Assembly (NCBI RefSeq): GCF_905171765.1
Contig: NC_053393.1
Span: 63,829,371-63,893,370, forward strand
From: Bufo bufo
Lineage: Eukaryota; Chordata; Amphibia; Anura; Bufonidae
Reading direction: 5' to 3'
DNA length: 64,000 nucleotides
The position numbers were made by a program, and so were the translations under genes. The notes under the pieces are model-generated. The model worked only from the letters and a program-made list of their open reading frames with translations. It was not told the origin of the DNA and made no database searches. Shown piece by piece: positions 33,301 through 43,556 of the stretch. Within the stretch, counting starts at the first letter, position 1, and each line of letters begins with the position of its first letter.

Positions 33301-34755
33301 TCCCACCCCACAGGGAATGTCAGCCTTACGTTTAAGAACGGTCATTGGTTTCATCAGGACCTACAACTATATGTACCAGAAATCGCACGGCTCAAAGTGC
33401 TCAAACTCAACCATGACTCCAAGGTGGCCGGCGATTTTGGCACAAGAAAGACCCAGGAGCTTCTCTCCCGCTCCTTCTGGTGGCCAACATACAAGGAGGA
33501 CATCAAGAGGTACATCTCCTCGTGCACGGTCTGTGCCCGCAATAAGACTCCTCGTTCCTCTCCCGTGGGTCTGTTACAACCCCTCCCGATTCCCTCCCGC
33601 CCCTGGGGCTCGATCTCCATGGACTTTGTGGTAGACCTTCCTCCTTCAAAAGGGATGAACACCATCCTGGTCGTGGTCGACCGTCTCACCAAGATGGCCC
33701 ATTTCATCCCCTACAAAGGCCTACCCACAGCCAAACAGACGGCCGATCTTATTCTCAGAGAGGTCTTCAGGCTGCATGGGATCCCGGACGACGTGGTCTC
33801 CGACCGAGGCGTACAATTTGCCTCAAAGTTCTGGAAGAACTTCTGCCTGGCGCTCGGGGTTAAAGTGAACCTGTCCTCTGCTTTCCACCCTCAGTCAAAC
33901 GGGCAGACGGAGAGAACTAATCAGACCCTAGAGCAATACCTACGCTGTTTCAGCTCCCACCTGCAGGATGACTGGCTTGATCATCTCCCCACGGCCGAGT
34001 TCGCCTACAACAATGCTGAGCACAGCTCAACCAAGCACAGCCCCTTCTTTGCTAACACAGGCTCGCACCCGGTGTTCATTCCCCACCTACCCGTTGCCTC
34101 CACCCTCCCAGCAGTGGCCGAACGCCTAACAACCCTACAGAAGGCACAAGAGAACATTATAGACAACCTCCAGCTTGCCCAGAGGCGCTTTAAACAGGGA
34201 GCAGATAGACGTCGCAAACCCACCCCGGGCTTCCATGTGGGAGACAAGGTGTGGCTGTCCACCAGGAACCTCAGATTGAAGGTCCCCTCCAAAAAATTTG
34301 CCCAAAGATACATGGGTCCGTTCCGGATCACCGCACAAATCAACGAGGTCACGTTCCGGCTCGACCTTCCGGACTCCATTAGGGTGCACCCTGTCTTCCA
34401 TTGCTCTCTCCTCAAGCCATACGTGGAGAACACCTTCACAGGCCGCCACTCGCCCCCTCCACCACCCGTGAGGGTACAGGGTGAAGAAGAATACGTTGTC
34501 GCAAAGATTCTCGACTCCAGGATCCACCGGGGAAGACTACAATACCTAATTGGGTGGGAGGGTTACCCTCCCGAGGATAACTCCTGGGAGCGAGAAGAAA
34601 ATGTCCACGCCCCCAGACTGGTAAAAGAGTTCCACCAACAGCACCCCGGTAAGCCTGCCCCTGCGGTGCCCGGAGGTCACCTTGGAAGGGGGGGAGTACT
34701 GTCAGGATTCGAACCCGTGACCAGCCACATCCCAGGCGGTAGCCCTGCTTACTAG
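30380..34755 (+). pseudogene. Gypsy B gag-pol, broken by one frameshift in reverse transcriptase
   Basis: From ATG 30380 one frame runs 554 codons. It has a coiled-coil-like N-terminus, the gag domain, a CCHC zinc knuckle (CLYCGEPGHFAIKC, about residues 277-290), the aspartic protease LDSG (about residue 348) and the start of reverse transcriptase. At 32032-32036 a T-run appears one base short, giving a stop at 32042-32044. In the next frame pol continues to 34755. It holds YLDDILIF (about 32368), RNase H EVDASDSAVG, an integrase zinc region, and the integrase core with Asp, Asp-35-Glu (MDFVVDL, SDRGVQF, TERTNQ). A C-terminal chromodomain follows (about 34482-34660). The integrase zinc region reads AGDFG where AGHFG is usual, so one His ligand looks lost. 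Translation runs past the LTR start and stops inside the 3' LTR. Confidence 0.9.
34684..34696 (+). promoter_or_regulatory. Gypsy B polypurine tract
   Basis: GGAAGGGGGGGAG lies three bases upstream of the 3' LTR (34700). It is the usual primer for plus-strand DNA synthesis. Confidence 0.85.
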
Positions 34756-35209
34756 GCTACCGTCCTCTCTGGACATTCCTCCCTGAAGCCTATTAGTTAA
34801 CCTCAGTCTTGCCAAGCCTTGCTCATTACCCTTGATTCCCCACACCTGGTACTTCCCTATATAAGTCCAGCCCCTTGCACTCCAGTTTGCTGATTATTGA
34901 GCTCCTGAGCCTTGATCAAGCTTCTCCTCATCTGCTGCTCTTGCTACTGCTGGAAGTCCACTGCTGACCAGGAATTGCCTACCGACTACTCTTCTGCCTT
35001 ATCCCTACCTACTGAACTGCTACCACCGTTGCCATCTGGATTGTCTGACCACGCTTACTGCCGCCTGCCCTGACCCACCGCCTGCCTACCGACTACGCCT
35101 CTGCCAGACTTCCTGCACCTACTACCTGCCTGCGGTCCTTGCCACTGGGCTCCACTCCTACCCCCAGCAAGCGGTCCTCTGACTCAGGTGAGCCTGTAGG
35201 ACTGTTACA
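34700..35209 (+). repeat. Gypsy B 3' LTR
   Basis: 510 bp, TGTCAGGATTCG...GGACTGTTACA. It is identical to the 5' LTR except for 3 substitutions seen by eye and an additional 22 bp near 34910. The pol frame ends inside it, at 34755. Confidence 0.95.
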
Positions 35210-35214
35210 CCACC

Positions 35215-36230
35215 CCAGATTTCCTCCAGGACATTCATCCCAACCCTTCCTCCAGGGCTCGAGAACCCGCCCAATCAGGTTCTGGCATGTCCTCTCAGGC
35301 TCCGCACTGAAACCTCTGTCCCAAATACTTGAGACCCCGACCCCATTAACCCGTAAATCATTTGAGTATCTGCAACTCCAGCATTTCTACTTCTCTTTGA
35401 ACAAGACTCACACCCTGACACGAAAACTCAGAGTTTGAGCAGATGTGTGTCTCTCCCTCAACGGTCCTACATCCCATATCCTCCGTGTGCAGGCTACTGA
35501 TACACCGGCGTTCCTCGTGCCTTCCTCTGTATTGTCAGGCCTGGGAGCGGGATCTGGGTAACCACTATACCCCAGCTCAATGGAACAAATGCTTCCTACT
35601 ATCTCATAAATCCATAATTTCCCTTTCTGAAACTTTGTGCATAAAACAATCAAGGAAATCACGGGCGTCCCCATTCAGAATTCCCCAGATGCCTTACTAC
35701 TGTTCGACTGTGTCCTGGATGTCCCAGCATATAAGAAATCCCTTTTAAAATATATGGTACAAGCGGCAAAATCGGTGATTCCTAGACATTGGAAATCCAC
35801 CTCTCCTCCCTCACCTGAGGAGTGGTTTGATGAAATCGCCCTATATCAGAGATTGGAAGACCTCATCAGTATTGCACCCTCAGACACCTCATGAAATGTG
35901 AAAATGTGGGGCCCCTGGGAAGCCTTCCGTTCCTCAAACTCATTTCGGAATGCACAGGTCTAGACTCCCCATGGTCAATTGCAGCCTTCTTTCCATTTCC
36001 CTCCTTCCCTTTCCCCTCTCCCATTGTCTATCCTCTTATTTGTATGTCTCTTCTTGTTAGTATCATGTCCACTTAGGGCATTTAACTCCATGTTGTTTCA
36101 TGGTTCATATTGTTCGATACCGGGAATTTACAACTTTATAAGTACCATAACTGAAGTGTTCAAGTCACATGACTCTGAAAATGTTCTAATGTGTTATGTT
36201 GGAAAATCTTAATAAAACCTAAATGAGAAA
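35215..36230 (+). pseudogene. L1-like ORF2 C-terminal part and 3' UTR
   Basis: Continuation of the LINE after gypsy B. Frames with LTRKSFEYLQLQHFYFSL (35350-35430) and ITGVPIQNSPDALLLFD to EEWFDEIALYQRLEDL (35640-35890) match the C-terminal region of L1/Tx1-type ORF2, with at least one frameshift between them. The stop is near 35893. About 340 bp of 3' UTR ends with CTTAATAAAACC near 36210. There is no long poly(A) tail. Confidence 0.75.
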
Positions 36231-36352
36231 TACTTGCTACCTTGTGTTGGGCAATCACATAATATTCCAATAAAGTACATTTAAGTTTGTGGGTGTAACG
36301 TGAAAAAATGGTGGAAAAGTTCAAGAGGTATGAATACTTTTTCAAGGCACTG

Positions 36353-37264
36353 TGTACATATGGAATTGCTTTGGGTAATTATGAAGAGAATTGATCCATC
36401 CACAATATAGTGCCCATTCCCCCGTACATAGTTAATTGGCTAGCCCTTTACTACAATGCAGCATATAAATCTTGGCTCTTCTCATCAGGAGCCCATTTCA
36501 CCTCCAGAAATACAGTATTGTATCCTCGCACACTTGTAGTGAACGCTATGCACATACATTCATTTTGCCTTGGATTTTAATCCCACGTTTCACAACGGAT
36601 AAGCTAATGAATAAAATGACTTTATTGAACATAAAGCCCATCAGCAACGTTATCAAGTACGCCGTTATATCAGCGATATGGACATTAAACCGTCCAGTGC
36701 CTCCTCATTAGTAGGGACAAGACAACCCCAACCATTGATGAAAGTGTAAACTACAGTGCTGGGGCTGGAGGGGGTGTAATGTCCGCTATTAATCAACCAA
36801 CTATTAGCGGTATTGTGTTATCCTCACAGCGAAGATAAAAAGGTAGTCTGAGCGTGGGGGGTCAGCACTGGAACAGGACCGTGGAGATGTTAAAGGGGTT
36901 GTCCCAGAATTAGAAAAACATGGCTGTACCATTGAGGTAAAGTTAAAGGGATTGTAATTTTCTTGTAATGGAAAGTGAAGCTCTAAAACAGATCGTTCCT
37001 CACCCCGGCACACACTATGAAACCCCCCGCTATCCTCGGCATACTTACCGAAATTTGTGTCAGTAAATTCTGGACATTTAGGCTCCACCCCCTGGACACC
37101 CCCAAAACTCATCCAGAACACCCACTTTGGGCAGGGTTTACATAAGCCCCACCCCTTTAGCGACAATTTTAGCAAATTCAGTACTGGTGACAACAATTTT
37201 TTGGGTCCCCTTTGTAAACCATGGCTGCTGTGTTCATAGCTCCCAACCTAGAAGCATTTCTTCC
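36353..37264. other. Non-coding DNA with a TTAA-element fragment
   Basis: A short AGGGGTTGTCCCAGAATTAG...ACATGGCTG fragment of MITE family A lies at about 36895-36955, after TTAA. The rest shows no gene. Confidence 0.45.
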
Positions 37265-37268
37265 TTAA

Positions 37269-37471
37269 AGGGGTTGTCTAGGATTAGAATAACATGGCTG
37301 CTTTTTTCCAAAAACAGCTCCACCCCAGTACACAGGTTGTGCGTGGTATTGCAGCTCTGCCCCATTGACTCCAATGGAGCCGACCTTCAATACCAGACAC
37401 AACCCATGGACAGCGATGGTCCTGTTTTTTGGAAGAAAGCAGCCATGTTTTTCTATTTTTGGACAATCCCT
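37269..37471. repeat. Palindromic TTAA MITE family A, full copy
   Basis: Two arms of about 95 bp pair across the element: AGGGGTTGTCTAGGATTAG...CATGGCTGC on the left and GCAGCCATGTTTTTC...GGACAATCCCT on the right. Each arm carries a GTGTCTGGTATTGCAGCT-like core. TTAA flanks lie at 37265-37268 and 37472-37475. It could fold into a long hairpin. Non-coding. Confidence 0.9.
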
Positions 37472-37475
37472 TTAA

Positions 37476-37890
37476 GTCTTCCTATGGAAAATAGATTGTG
37501 ACCATTTTTTTTAGTACTTTATTTATAAGATTGTGATAAATGGGTCACCGTGTACACAGACATCATAGGGCCCCATAGTAAAATGTATGTCCCCTTTGGG
37601 GTAGATTATAACTGACATCTCCTCCAGCTTCTAGCTGACGTAAGTTTCAATATATGGCACATGGACAGCACAGAGGACACAAATCTTTTTTAGGTTTAGG
37701 TGTGGGGTGTGTAACACTAGTCTTTAGTAAATGAGCCCCACATTTCTCAAAGTATTTACACCGAATGACTGGCATAAGTACAATGATATATCTCCTCCAT
37801 GCTGCTTTAGGTATCTTGCCTCTCTTCATGATAAAACTGGCTGCCTGTGGCCACCACTAGGGGGAGCCTAGTGCATAGGAATGTACTCTG
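37476..37890. other. Non-coding spacer
   Basis: No gene or repeat recognised before the Gmr1-like element. Confidence 0.4.
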
Positions 37891-38548
37891 TGTGGGGATC
37901 CGCTCTGGTAGGCAGTGGTAGCGAGTGCAGTATAGAGGCATCACAGACCGGTCTTGGTGTAAAACACAATGCTTTGTTTATTCACACGGTGCATATTTGT
38001 GAAAGACGGTGCAGTTCATAGGGAGGGTGGTCACACACAGCAAAATAATAGTTCAAACACAGCAAGTCCCTGCTGCAGGCTACTTGAGGCCTGTTTCAGT
38101 CCCATAAAGCAAAGTCTATTTAAAGCCAGGAGTAATGTCACCTTTTCTCCTTGGTGAAGTAAGTCCATGGGTCCGGCTCCTAACCACAGGACATGGATCC
38201 CTCCTGGATTCAGCTGCGGGTCCCTGCACACTCCTTTACAGGCCTCAGCACGCAGCCCAGCTCACCTCCACTCCTCACTCTCACAGCCAGAGAACACAGA
38301 AGCTCCACACTGTGCACCACACCCTTGTTGCTGGTCAGGTTTTAACCCTTTCCTGCAAAACCTGGCCTGGACCGTGGGGAGACAGGCACCCGCCCGCATA
38401 TCTGCCTGCTCCCAATAAGAGCCGGCCCGGATCCGTTGTTAACAGCGTAACCGCTGCAAAATGCACTTTTCCGGCTCTTACTCCAGCGGGGCCAGGACCC
38501 CCGCTGGCACGTACCTCCCGTTTACCACCACCCAGGTACTCTCCTACA
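37891..38548 (-). repeat. Gypsy C 3' LTR
   Basis: On the minus strand it runs TGTAGGAGAGTACC...GGATCCCCACA. The poly(A) signal AATAAA is at 37977-37982 (minus). The polyprotein frame ends just inside it, at 38522. Confidence 0.95.
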
Positions 38549-41500
38549 TATCCTCCCCCTTTGTTCAACCCTGAAGGGTTGCACACCCTGTTCAATCCTG
38601 AGAGGTTGGACACACGTACAACAGTGTACCCGGGACAGGGCATCGGCATTCCCCTGTAAGCGGCCTGCCCTGTTTTCGACACTGAACTTAAAATTCTGGA
38701 GGGATAAGAACCATCTGGTGACCCGGGCACTCCCCTCCTTGGCCCGGCTCATCCACTGAAGAGGGGAATGGTCGGTCACCAGACGGAACCTTCTCCCTAA
38801 CAGATAGTACCTAAGGGACTCGAGGGCCCACTTAATGGCCAGGCATTCTCTCTCTACCACGCTGTACCTGGTTTCCGCTGGGGTGAGTTTGCGACTCAGG
38901 AAGACAACAGGGTGTTCCTCCCCACTGATTTCCTGTGAGAGTACTGCCCCTAGGCCCACTCCAGAGGCGTCCGTCTGAACGACAAATTCCCGTGTGAAGT
39001 CTGGTGTCACCAAAACCGGGGACCCACACAGAGCCGACTTCAAACGGGAGAACGCCTCTTCCGCCTGCTCATCCCAGCGGACCATCACAGTCTTCCTCCC
39101 CTTTAAAAGTCTTGTCAATGGGGCCGCCACTGTGGCAAAGTTGGGGATAAAGCGCCTGTAATATCCTATCATCCCTAGGAACGAACGTACTTGCTTGGTG
39201 GTAAGAGGTCTGGGCCAGCTCTTGATCGCCTCAACCTTGTCTACCTGGGGTTTGACAACTCCCCGCCCAATCACGTATCCCAGGTACCGGACCTCCTCGA
39301 ACCCGATCGAACATTTTTTTGGTTTGGCCGTCAGTCCAGCTTTTCTAAGTGAATCGACTACGGCCTGTACCTTGGGCAGGTGACTCTCCCAGTCCTGGCT
39401 AAACACGATGATGTCGTCCAGATATGCCGAAGCATATGGACGATGGGGCCGTAGGATGACGTCCATCAATCGCTGGAAGGTGGCTGGAGCGCCATGTAGG
39501 CCAAAGGGCAAAACTTGGTACTGAAATAACCCCTCGGGGGTGACAAAGGCAGTCTTCTCCTTTGCCGCCTCCGTGAGAGGCACCTGCCAATATCCTTTTG
39601 TGAGGTCGAGGACCGAGAAATAGCGAGCTTTCCCTAGCCGTTCTATGAGCTCGTCTACCCGGGCCATGGGGTAGGCATCGAATTTCGACACTTCGTTGAG
39701 CTTTCTAAAGTCATTGCAGAAGCGCAGAGTACCGTCAGGTTTTGGGATGAGGACTATGGGGCTGGCCCACTCGCTCCTTGACTCCTCAATCACCCCTAAC
39801 CTCAACATCGACCTTACTTCTTCTGAAATGACCTGTCGCCGGGCCTCCGGTACACGATACGGCTTTAACCGTACCCTGACGTGGGGCTCGGTGACGATGT
39901 CATGTCGGACTACCGAAGTTCGACCAGGAAGCTCAGAGAACACGTCCCTATTTCGACTCACCAACTCTTTGGCTTCCTGAGCTTGTTTGGTCGACAGACC
40001 ACCCGCTATCTTTACCGCGGAGGTGCCCTCCGGGACCTCGGGTGGAGCTGGGATCTTCCCTGCAGACAAGACAGTGCTTGGGCCGTCCCCAATGAGACAC
40101 TCCCTATCTCTCCACGATTTCAGTAAATTTACATGATATACCTGTTCTGGCTTCCGCCGGCCTGGCTGGAATATCTTGTAATTCACTGGCCCTACCTTCT
40201 CTTTCACCTCGTAGGGACCTTGCCACCGTGCCAAAAACTAACTGTCAATGGTGGGGACTAGCACCAGTACCCGGTCACCCGGGTTAAATGTCCGGACCTG
40301 GGCACTCCGGTTGTATACCCGGCTCTGTGCCAGTTGGGCGGCCTCCATGTGTTCCCGGACGATTGGTAGGACTGTCTCGATACGGTCCTGCATCTTTTCT
40401 ATATGCTCTATAATACTCTTGTGTGGGGTGGGCTGTTGCTCCCACGCCTCTTTAGCGATGTCCAGCAACCCTCTTGGCCGTCGACCGTACAATAGCTCGA
40501 AGGGCGAGAATCCCGTAGAGGCCTGGGGCACTTCTCGCACTGCGAACAATACGTACGGCAGCAACAAGTCCCAATCCTTTCCGTCTTTGGCTACGGTTCT
40601 TTTAAGCATAGTTTTTAGGGTTTTGTTAAAGCGCTCCACTAGTCCGTCGGTTTGAGGATGGTATACGGACGTGTGTAACCGTTTAACCCCTAAAAGCTTG
40701 CAGAGCTCCCTCGTCACCTTAGACATGAAGGGTGTCCCCTGGTCGGTCAGGATCTCTTTTGGAATCCCCACTCTTGCGAACATGCCCATGAGTTCTTTAG
40801 CTATGAGCTTAGCTGAAGTATGACGTAGTGGGATCGCTTCAGGATATCTGGTGGCATAGTCTAAGACCACCAAGATATGCTGGTGCCCTCTGGCCGACTT
40901 GTTTATGGGGCCTACCAGATCCATCCCTATTCTTTCGAAGGGGACCTCAATGATGGGCATGGGTACTAGGGGACTGCGATAGTGGGGTTGGGGGCTCGTC
41001 ATCTGACACACTGGACAGGATTGGCAAAACCTTTTGACCTCCTCATAAACCCCGGGCCAATAGAATCTTTGCAGAATCCGCTCTTGGTTTTTTTTTACGC
41101 CCAAATGTCCTCCCAGCACGTGGGAGTGGGCCAAGTCCAGTACCACACGGCGGTATGGCTGGGGTACCACCAGCTGCTCCACTACCTCGTGCTGCACTTT
41201 GTCCACCCTATACAGCAGGTCCTGGTTAAAAGCCAAATGGGGAAACACCGAGTCGGCCCCTGGGTGCTGAGCCACCCCATTTACCACTGTCACCCCTTCC
41301 CTCGCCCGCAATAATGTCGGATCCTGGAGCTGGGCGGTCCCGAACGTGTCACGGGATACCTCCAGGTCCGGGATGGACGGGGTTTCCACGGATTCGCCTG
41401 CCAACACCTCTAGGGGAAACCTATCGGGATGACACTCTACAGGTGATGTGGTGACCCCTACGGCTGGTATTCCCGCATCGGGATCCTCGGGCACTGGGCC

Positions 41501-42838
41501 AGATTGTCGTCTGTCCCTAAGGGAAGGCATATCGCTCTTCCATAGAGTCCAGAATAAAGGAAAATCCCTTCCCAGTATTGCGGCATAAGGGATTTGGCGT
41601 CCCACTCCGACGACATGCTGCACCTCTTTGCCCAACACGGACATGGTAACCCTGGCAGTGGGGTACTCCCGGCGATCCCCATGGATACAGACAATGGACA
41701 GGGTTTGCTTCTCTGGGAGTGTCTCAGACACTAAGGACTCATGCACTAGGGTTACCAGGCTCCCAGAGTCCAGCAAAGCATTAATCGGATGCCCATCGAT
41801 CAAGACTTGGCACAGAGGTGGCATATCGGCGTCCGGCCAGGCATCTGCGGTACATACAGGCCGGGCAAAGAAAGAGGACCGGCGAGCGAACCCGCAGTCC
41901 ATGGGTTCAGGTGTTTGAGGACAGTTCGCTGCCCTATGTCCCAGGCCGTGGCAGTGCCAACATTGAAACCCTGTGGTCCCTCCCCGGTCTCTCTTCCCTG
42001 GAGTAGGACTAGCCTTCCCCCCCCTTTGTGGTTGGGTCCCTTTTTCCGGATCCCTAGCCTGAGAGGGAGCCTGATGGGATTCCCGTACCTGCGTTGAGTC
42101 CCGCACCAAGTCCTGGGTCGCCACATACCTCTCGACTAGGCTTACTAACTGATCCAGGTTGCCGGGGTCTCCCTGACCAACCCAGCGCTGTATGGCCCTT
42201 GGCAGGGTCCACACCAAACGATCGACCACCACCCGTTCCACTATCTGCGAGGGGCTCAATGTCTCAGGCTGCAGCCATTTTTTTACTAGGTGTAACAGGT
42301 CATAGGCCTGGGACCGAGCAGGCCGGGACTCAGAGAAGGCCCACTGGTAGACTCGATGTGCACGCACATAGGTATTAACCCCAAGACGAGCCAACACCTC
42401 CCCCTTCAGCCTCTTATAGCTCTTGGCTTCCTCCTGACTGAGGTCGAAGTAGGCCTTTTGTGCGTCTCCCACTAAAAATGGTGCTACTACTTCGGCCCAC
42501 TGTTCTGCAGGTAACCTTTCCTGTTCCGCAGTGCGTTCGAAGACCATCAGGAACGCCTCGATATCATCCTCGGGGCCCATCTTTCTTAACGCTGAGCGCA
42601 CCTTATCCCGGGCAGCAGGTAGGACTGCGGTTCCCCCTGGGACGGCTTGTTGTTGTAACACACGCATGGACTCCTGCATAGTCGCCAGTTGCTGGGCCAG
42701 TAGACTATTCAACTGCCGCTGGTCTCTCAGGGCTTCCTCATGTCTCAGAGTAGCCTCCTCATTACTTTGCACCAAGTGTCTAATGGCTTCCTCCATCTTA
42801 TCTGGAGCCACAAAACGTGCCGGCTTAATATATGACAT
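38522..42838 (-). pseudogene. Gypsy C polyprotein (gag-protease-integrase-RT-RNase H), one amber stop
   Basis: The likely start is ATG 42838 or 42796; the open frame extends further up, into the LTR. In order: a coiled-coil-like N-terminus and gag; a CCHC knuckle (CWHCHGLGHRAANC, about 41925-41966); protease LLDSGSLV (about 41765); an integrase zinc region (GGHLGVKK, CQSCPVC, about 41000-41110); and the integrase core with MDLVGPI, TDQGTPF and LVERFN (Asp, Asp-35-Glu). TAG at 40238-40240 interrupts the frame just before FLARWQGPYEV, where a sense codon, probably Lys, is expected. The same frame continues through reverse transcriptase (FCNDFRKLNE, YLDDIIVF near 39411-39428) and RNase H (TDASGVGLGAVLS, about 38960) to 38522. 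There is no env and no chromodomain. A natural read-through codon is possible but less likely than a mutation. Confidence 0.92.
38549..38562 (-). promoter_or_regulatory. Gypsy C polypurine tract
   Basis: On the minus strand AAAGGGGGAGGATA directly precedes the 3' LTR. Confidence 0.8.
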
Positions 42839-42879
42839 ACAGTTCAAACAACACAATTTTTCGGCCTCACTGCTGTTTG

Positions 42880-42896
42880 CCCGCATCCTCCACCAA
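42880..42896 (-). promoter_or_regulatory. Gypsy C primer-binding site
   Basis: On the minus strand TTGGTGGAGGATGCGGG starts one base after the 5' LTR. The TGG start fits a tRNA ending in CCA (CCACCA on the tRNA strand). I cannot assign the tRNA species. Confidence 0.6.
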
Positions 42897-42897
42897 T

Positions 42898-43556
42898 TGT
42901 GGGGATCCGCTCTGGTAGGCAGTGGTAGCGAGTGCAGTATAGAGGCATCACAGACCGGTCTTGGTGTAAAACACAATGCTTTGTTTATTCACACGGTGCA
43001 TATTTGTAAAAGACGGTGCAGTTCACAGGGAGGGTGGTCACACACAGCAAAATAATAGTTCCAACACAGCAAGTCCCTGCTGCAGGCTACTTGAGGCCTG
43101 TTTCAGTCCCATAAAGCAAAGTCTATTTAAAGCCAGGAGTAATGTCACCTTTTCTCCTTGGTGAAGTAAGTCCATGGGTCCGGCTCCTAGCCACAGGACA
43201 TGGATCCCTCCTGGATTCCGCTGCGGGTCCCTGCACACTCCTTTACAGGCCTCAGCACGCAGCCCAGCTCACCTCCACTCCTCACTCTCACAGCCAGAGA
43301 ACACAGAAGCTCCACACTGTGCACCACACCCTTGTTGCTGGTCAGGTTTTAACCCTTTCCTGCAAAACCTGGCCTGGACCGTGGGGAGACAGGCACCCGC
43401 CCGCATATCTGCCTGCTCCCAATAAGAGCCGGCCCGGATCCGTTGTTAACAGCGTAACCGCTGCAAAATGCACTTTTCCGGCTCTTACTCCAGCGGGGCC
43501 AGGACCCCCGCTGGCACGTACCTCCCGTTTACCACCACCCCAGGTACTCTCCTACA
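42898..43556 (-). repeat. Gypsy C 5' LTR
   Basis: 659 bp on the minus strand, TG...CA ended. A TTTAAATA TATA-like box lies at 43124-43131 (minus) and AATAAA at 42984-42989 (minus), giving a plausible U3-R-U5 order. Confidence 0.93.

Larger units (their letters stand above)
29875..35209 (+). mobile_element. Full-length chromodomain Ty3/gypsy retrotransposon (gypsy B, Sushi-like)
   Basis: The layout is: 5' LTR 29875-30362, primer-binding site, gag-protease-reverse transcriptase-RNase H-integrase-chromodomain, polypurine tract, 3' LTR 34700-35209, with 5-bp CCACC target duplications. The LTRs differ by eye in 3 substitutions and one 22-bp length change, so insertion was recent. The gag (about residues 58-110: GFLNQCRIYF, EEALAWASPY) resembles that of Sushi-type elements, the lineage from which mammalian PEG10/RTL genes derive. 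Coding is broken by a single-base deletion. It sits inside an L1-like LINE. Confidence 0.93.
28973..36230 (+). mobile_element. L1-like LINE, 5'-truncated, split by gypsy B
   Basis: The insertion is flanked by a 15-bp target duplication, TACTTGCTACTTTGT (28958-28972), and TACTTGCTACCTTGT (36231-36245), with one difference. The 5' end begins within the reverse transcriptase domain and the 3' end carries AATAAAA shortly before the junction (about 36210), as for an L1/Tx1-type LINE. Without gypsy B it is about 1.9 kb. Confidence 0.85.
28490..36352 (-). mobile_element. Tc1 remnant (CAGTGCCTTG family) split by an L1-like LINE
   Basis: The minus-strand 5' half of a Tc1 element: the transposase start (KEHTRQ-like codons near 28720-28750) and HTH region (28520-28740) lie on the left. 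The terminal repeat, ending TTTTTCAAGGCACTG (about 36338-36352), lies 7 kb away. The gap is an L1-like LINE carrying a gypsy element. The rest of the transposase and the other terminus are missing beyond 28490. It belongs to the same family as 50556-52139. Confidence 0.8.
37891..43556 (-). mobile_element. Full-length Gmr1-like Ty3/gypsy retrotransposon (gypsy C)
   Basis: A minus-strand element with LTRs of 659 bp (5', 42898-43556) and 658 bp (3', 37891-38548). By eye these differ at 5 substitutions and one single-base indel, so insertion was recent. Domain order is gag, protease, integrase, reverse transcriptase, RNase H. Integrase before reverse transcriptase is the copia-like order known in Ty3/gypsy only for the Gmr1 group described from cod (from memory). 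A primer-binding site and polypurine tract lie where expected. No clean 5-bp target duplication is seen (CTCTG versus ACTGT). One stop codon is the only coding break found. Confidence 0.93.

Noticed and set aside
38135..38659. A 174-codon open frame, repeated near 43142
   Set aside because: It lies in the LTR, antisense to the element, and its translation is Pro/Ser/Thr-rich without a domain; the repeat is due to the two LTRs.
37891..43556. Endogenous retrovirus
   Set aside because: No envelope frame; gag, protease and pol features and domain order are those of a Ty3/gypsy retrotransposon.
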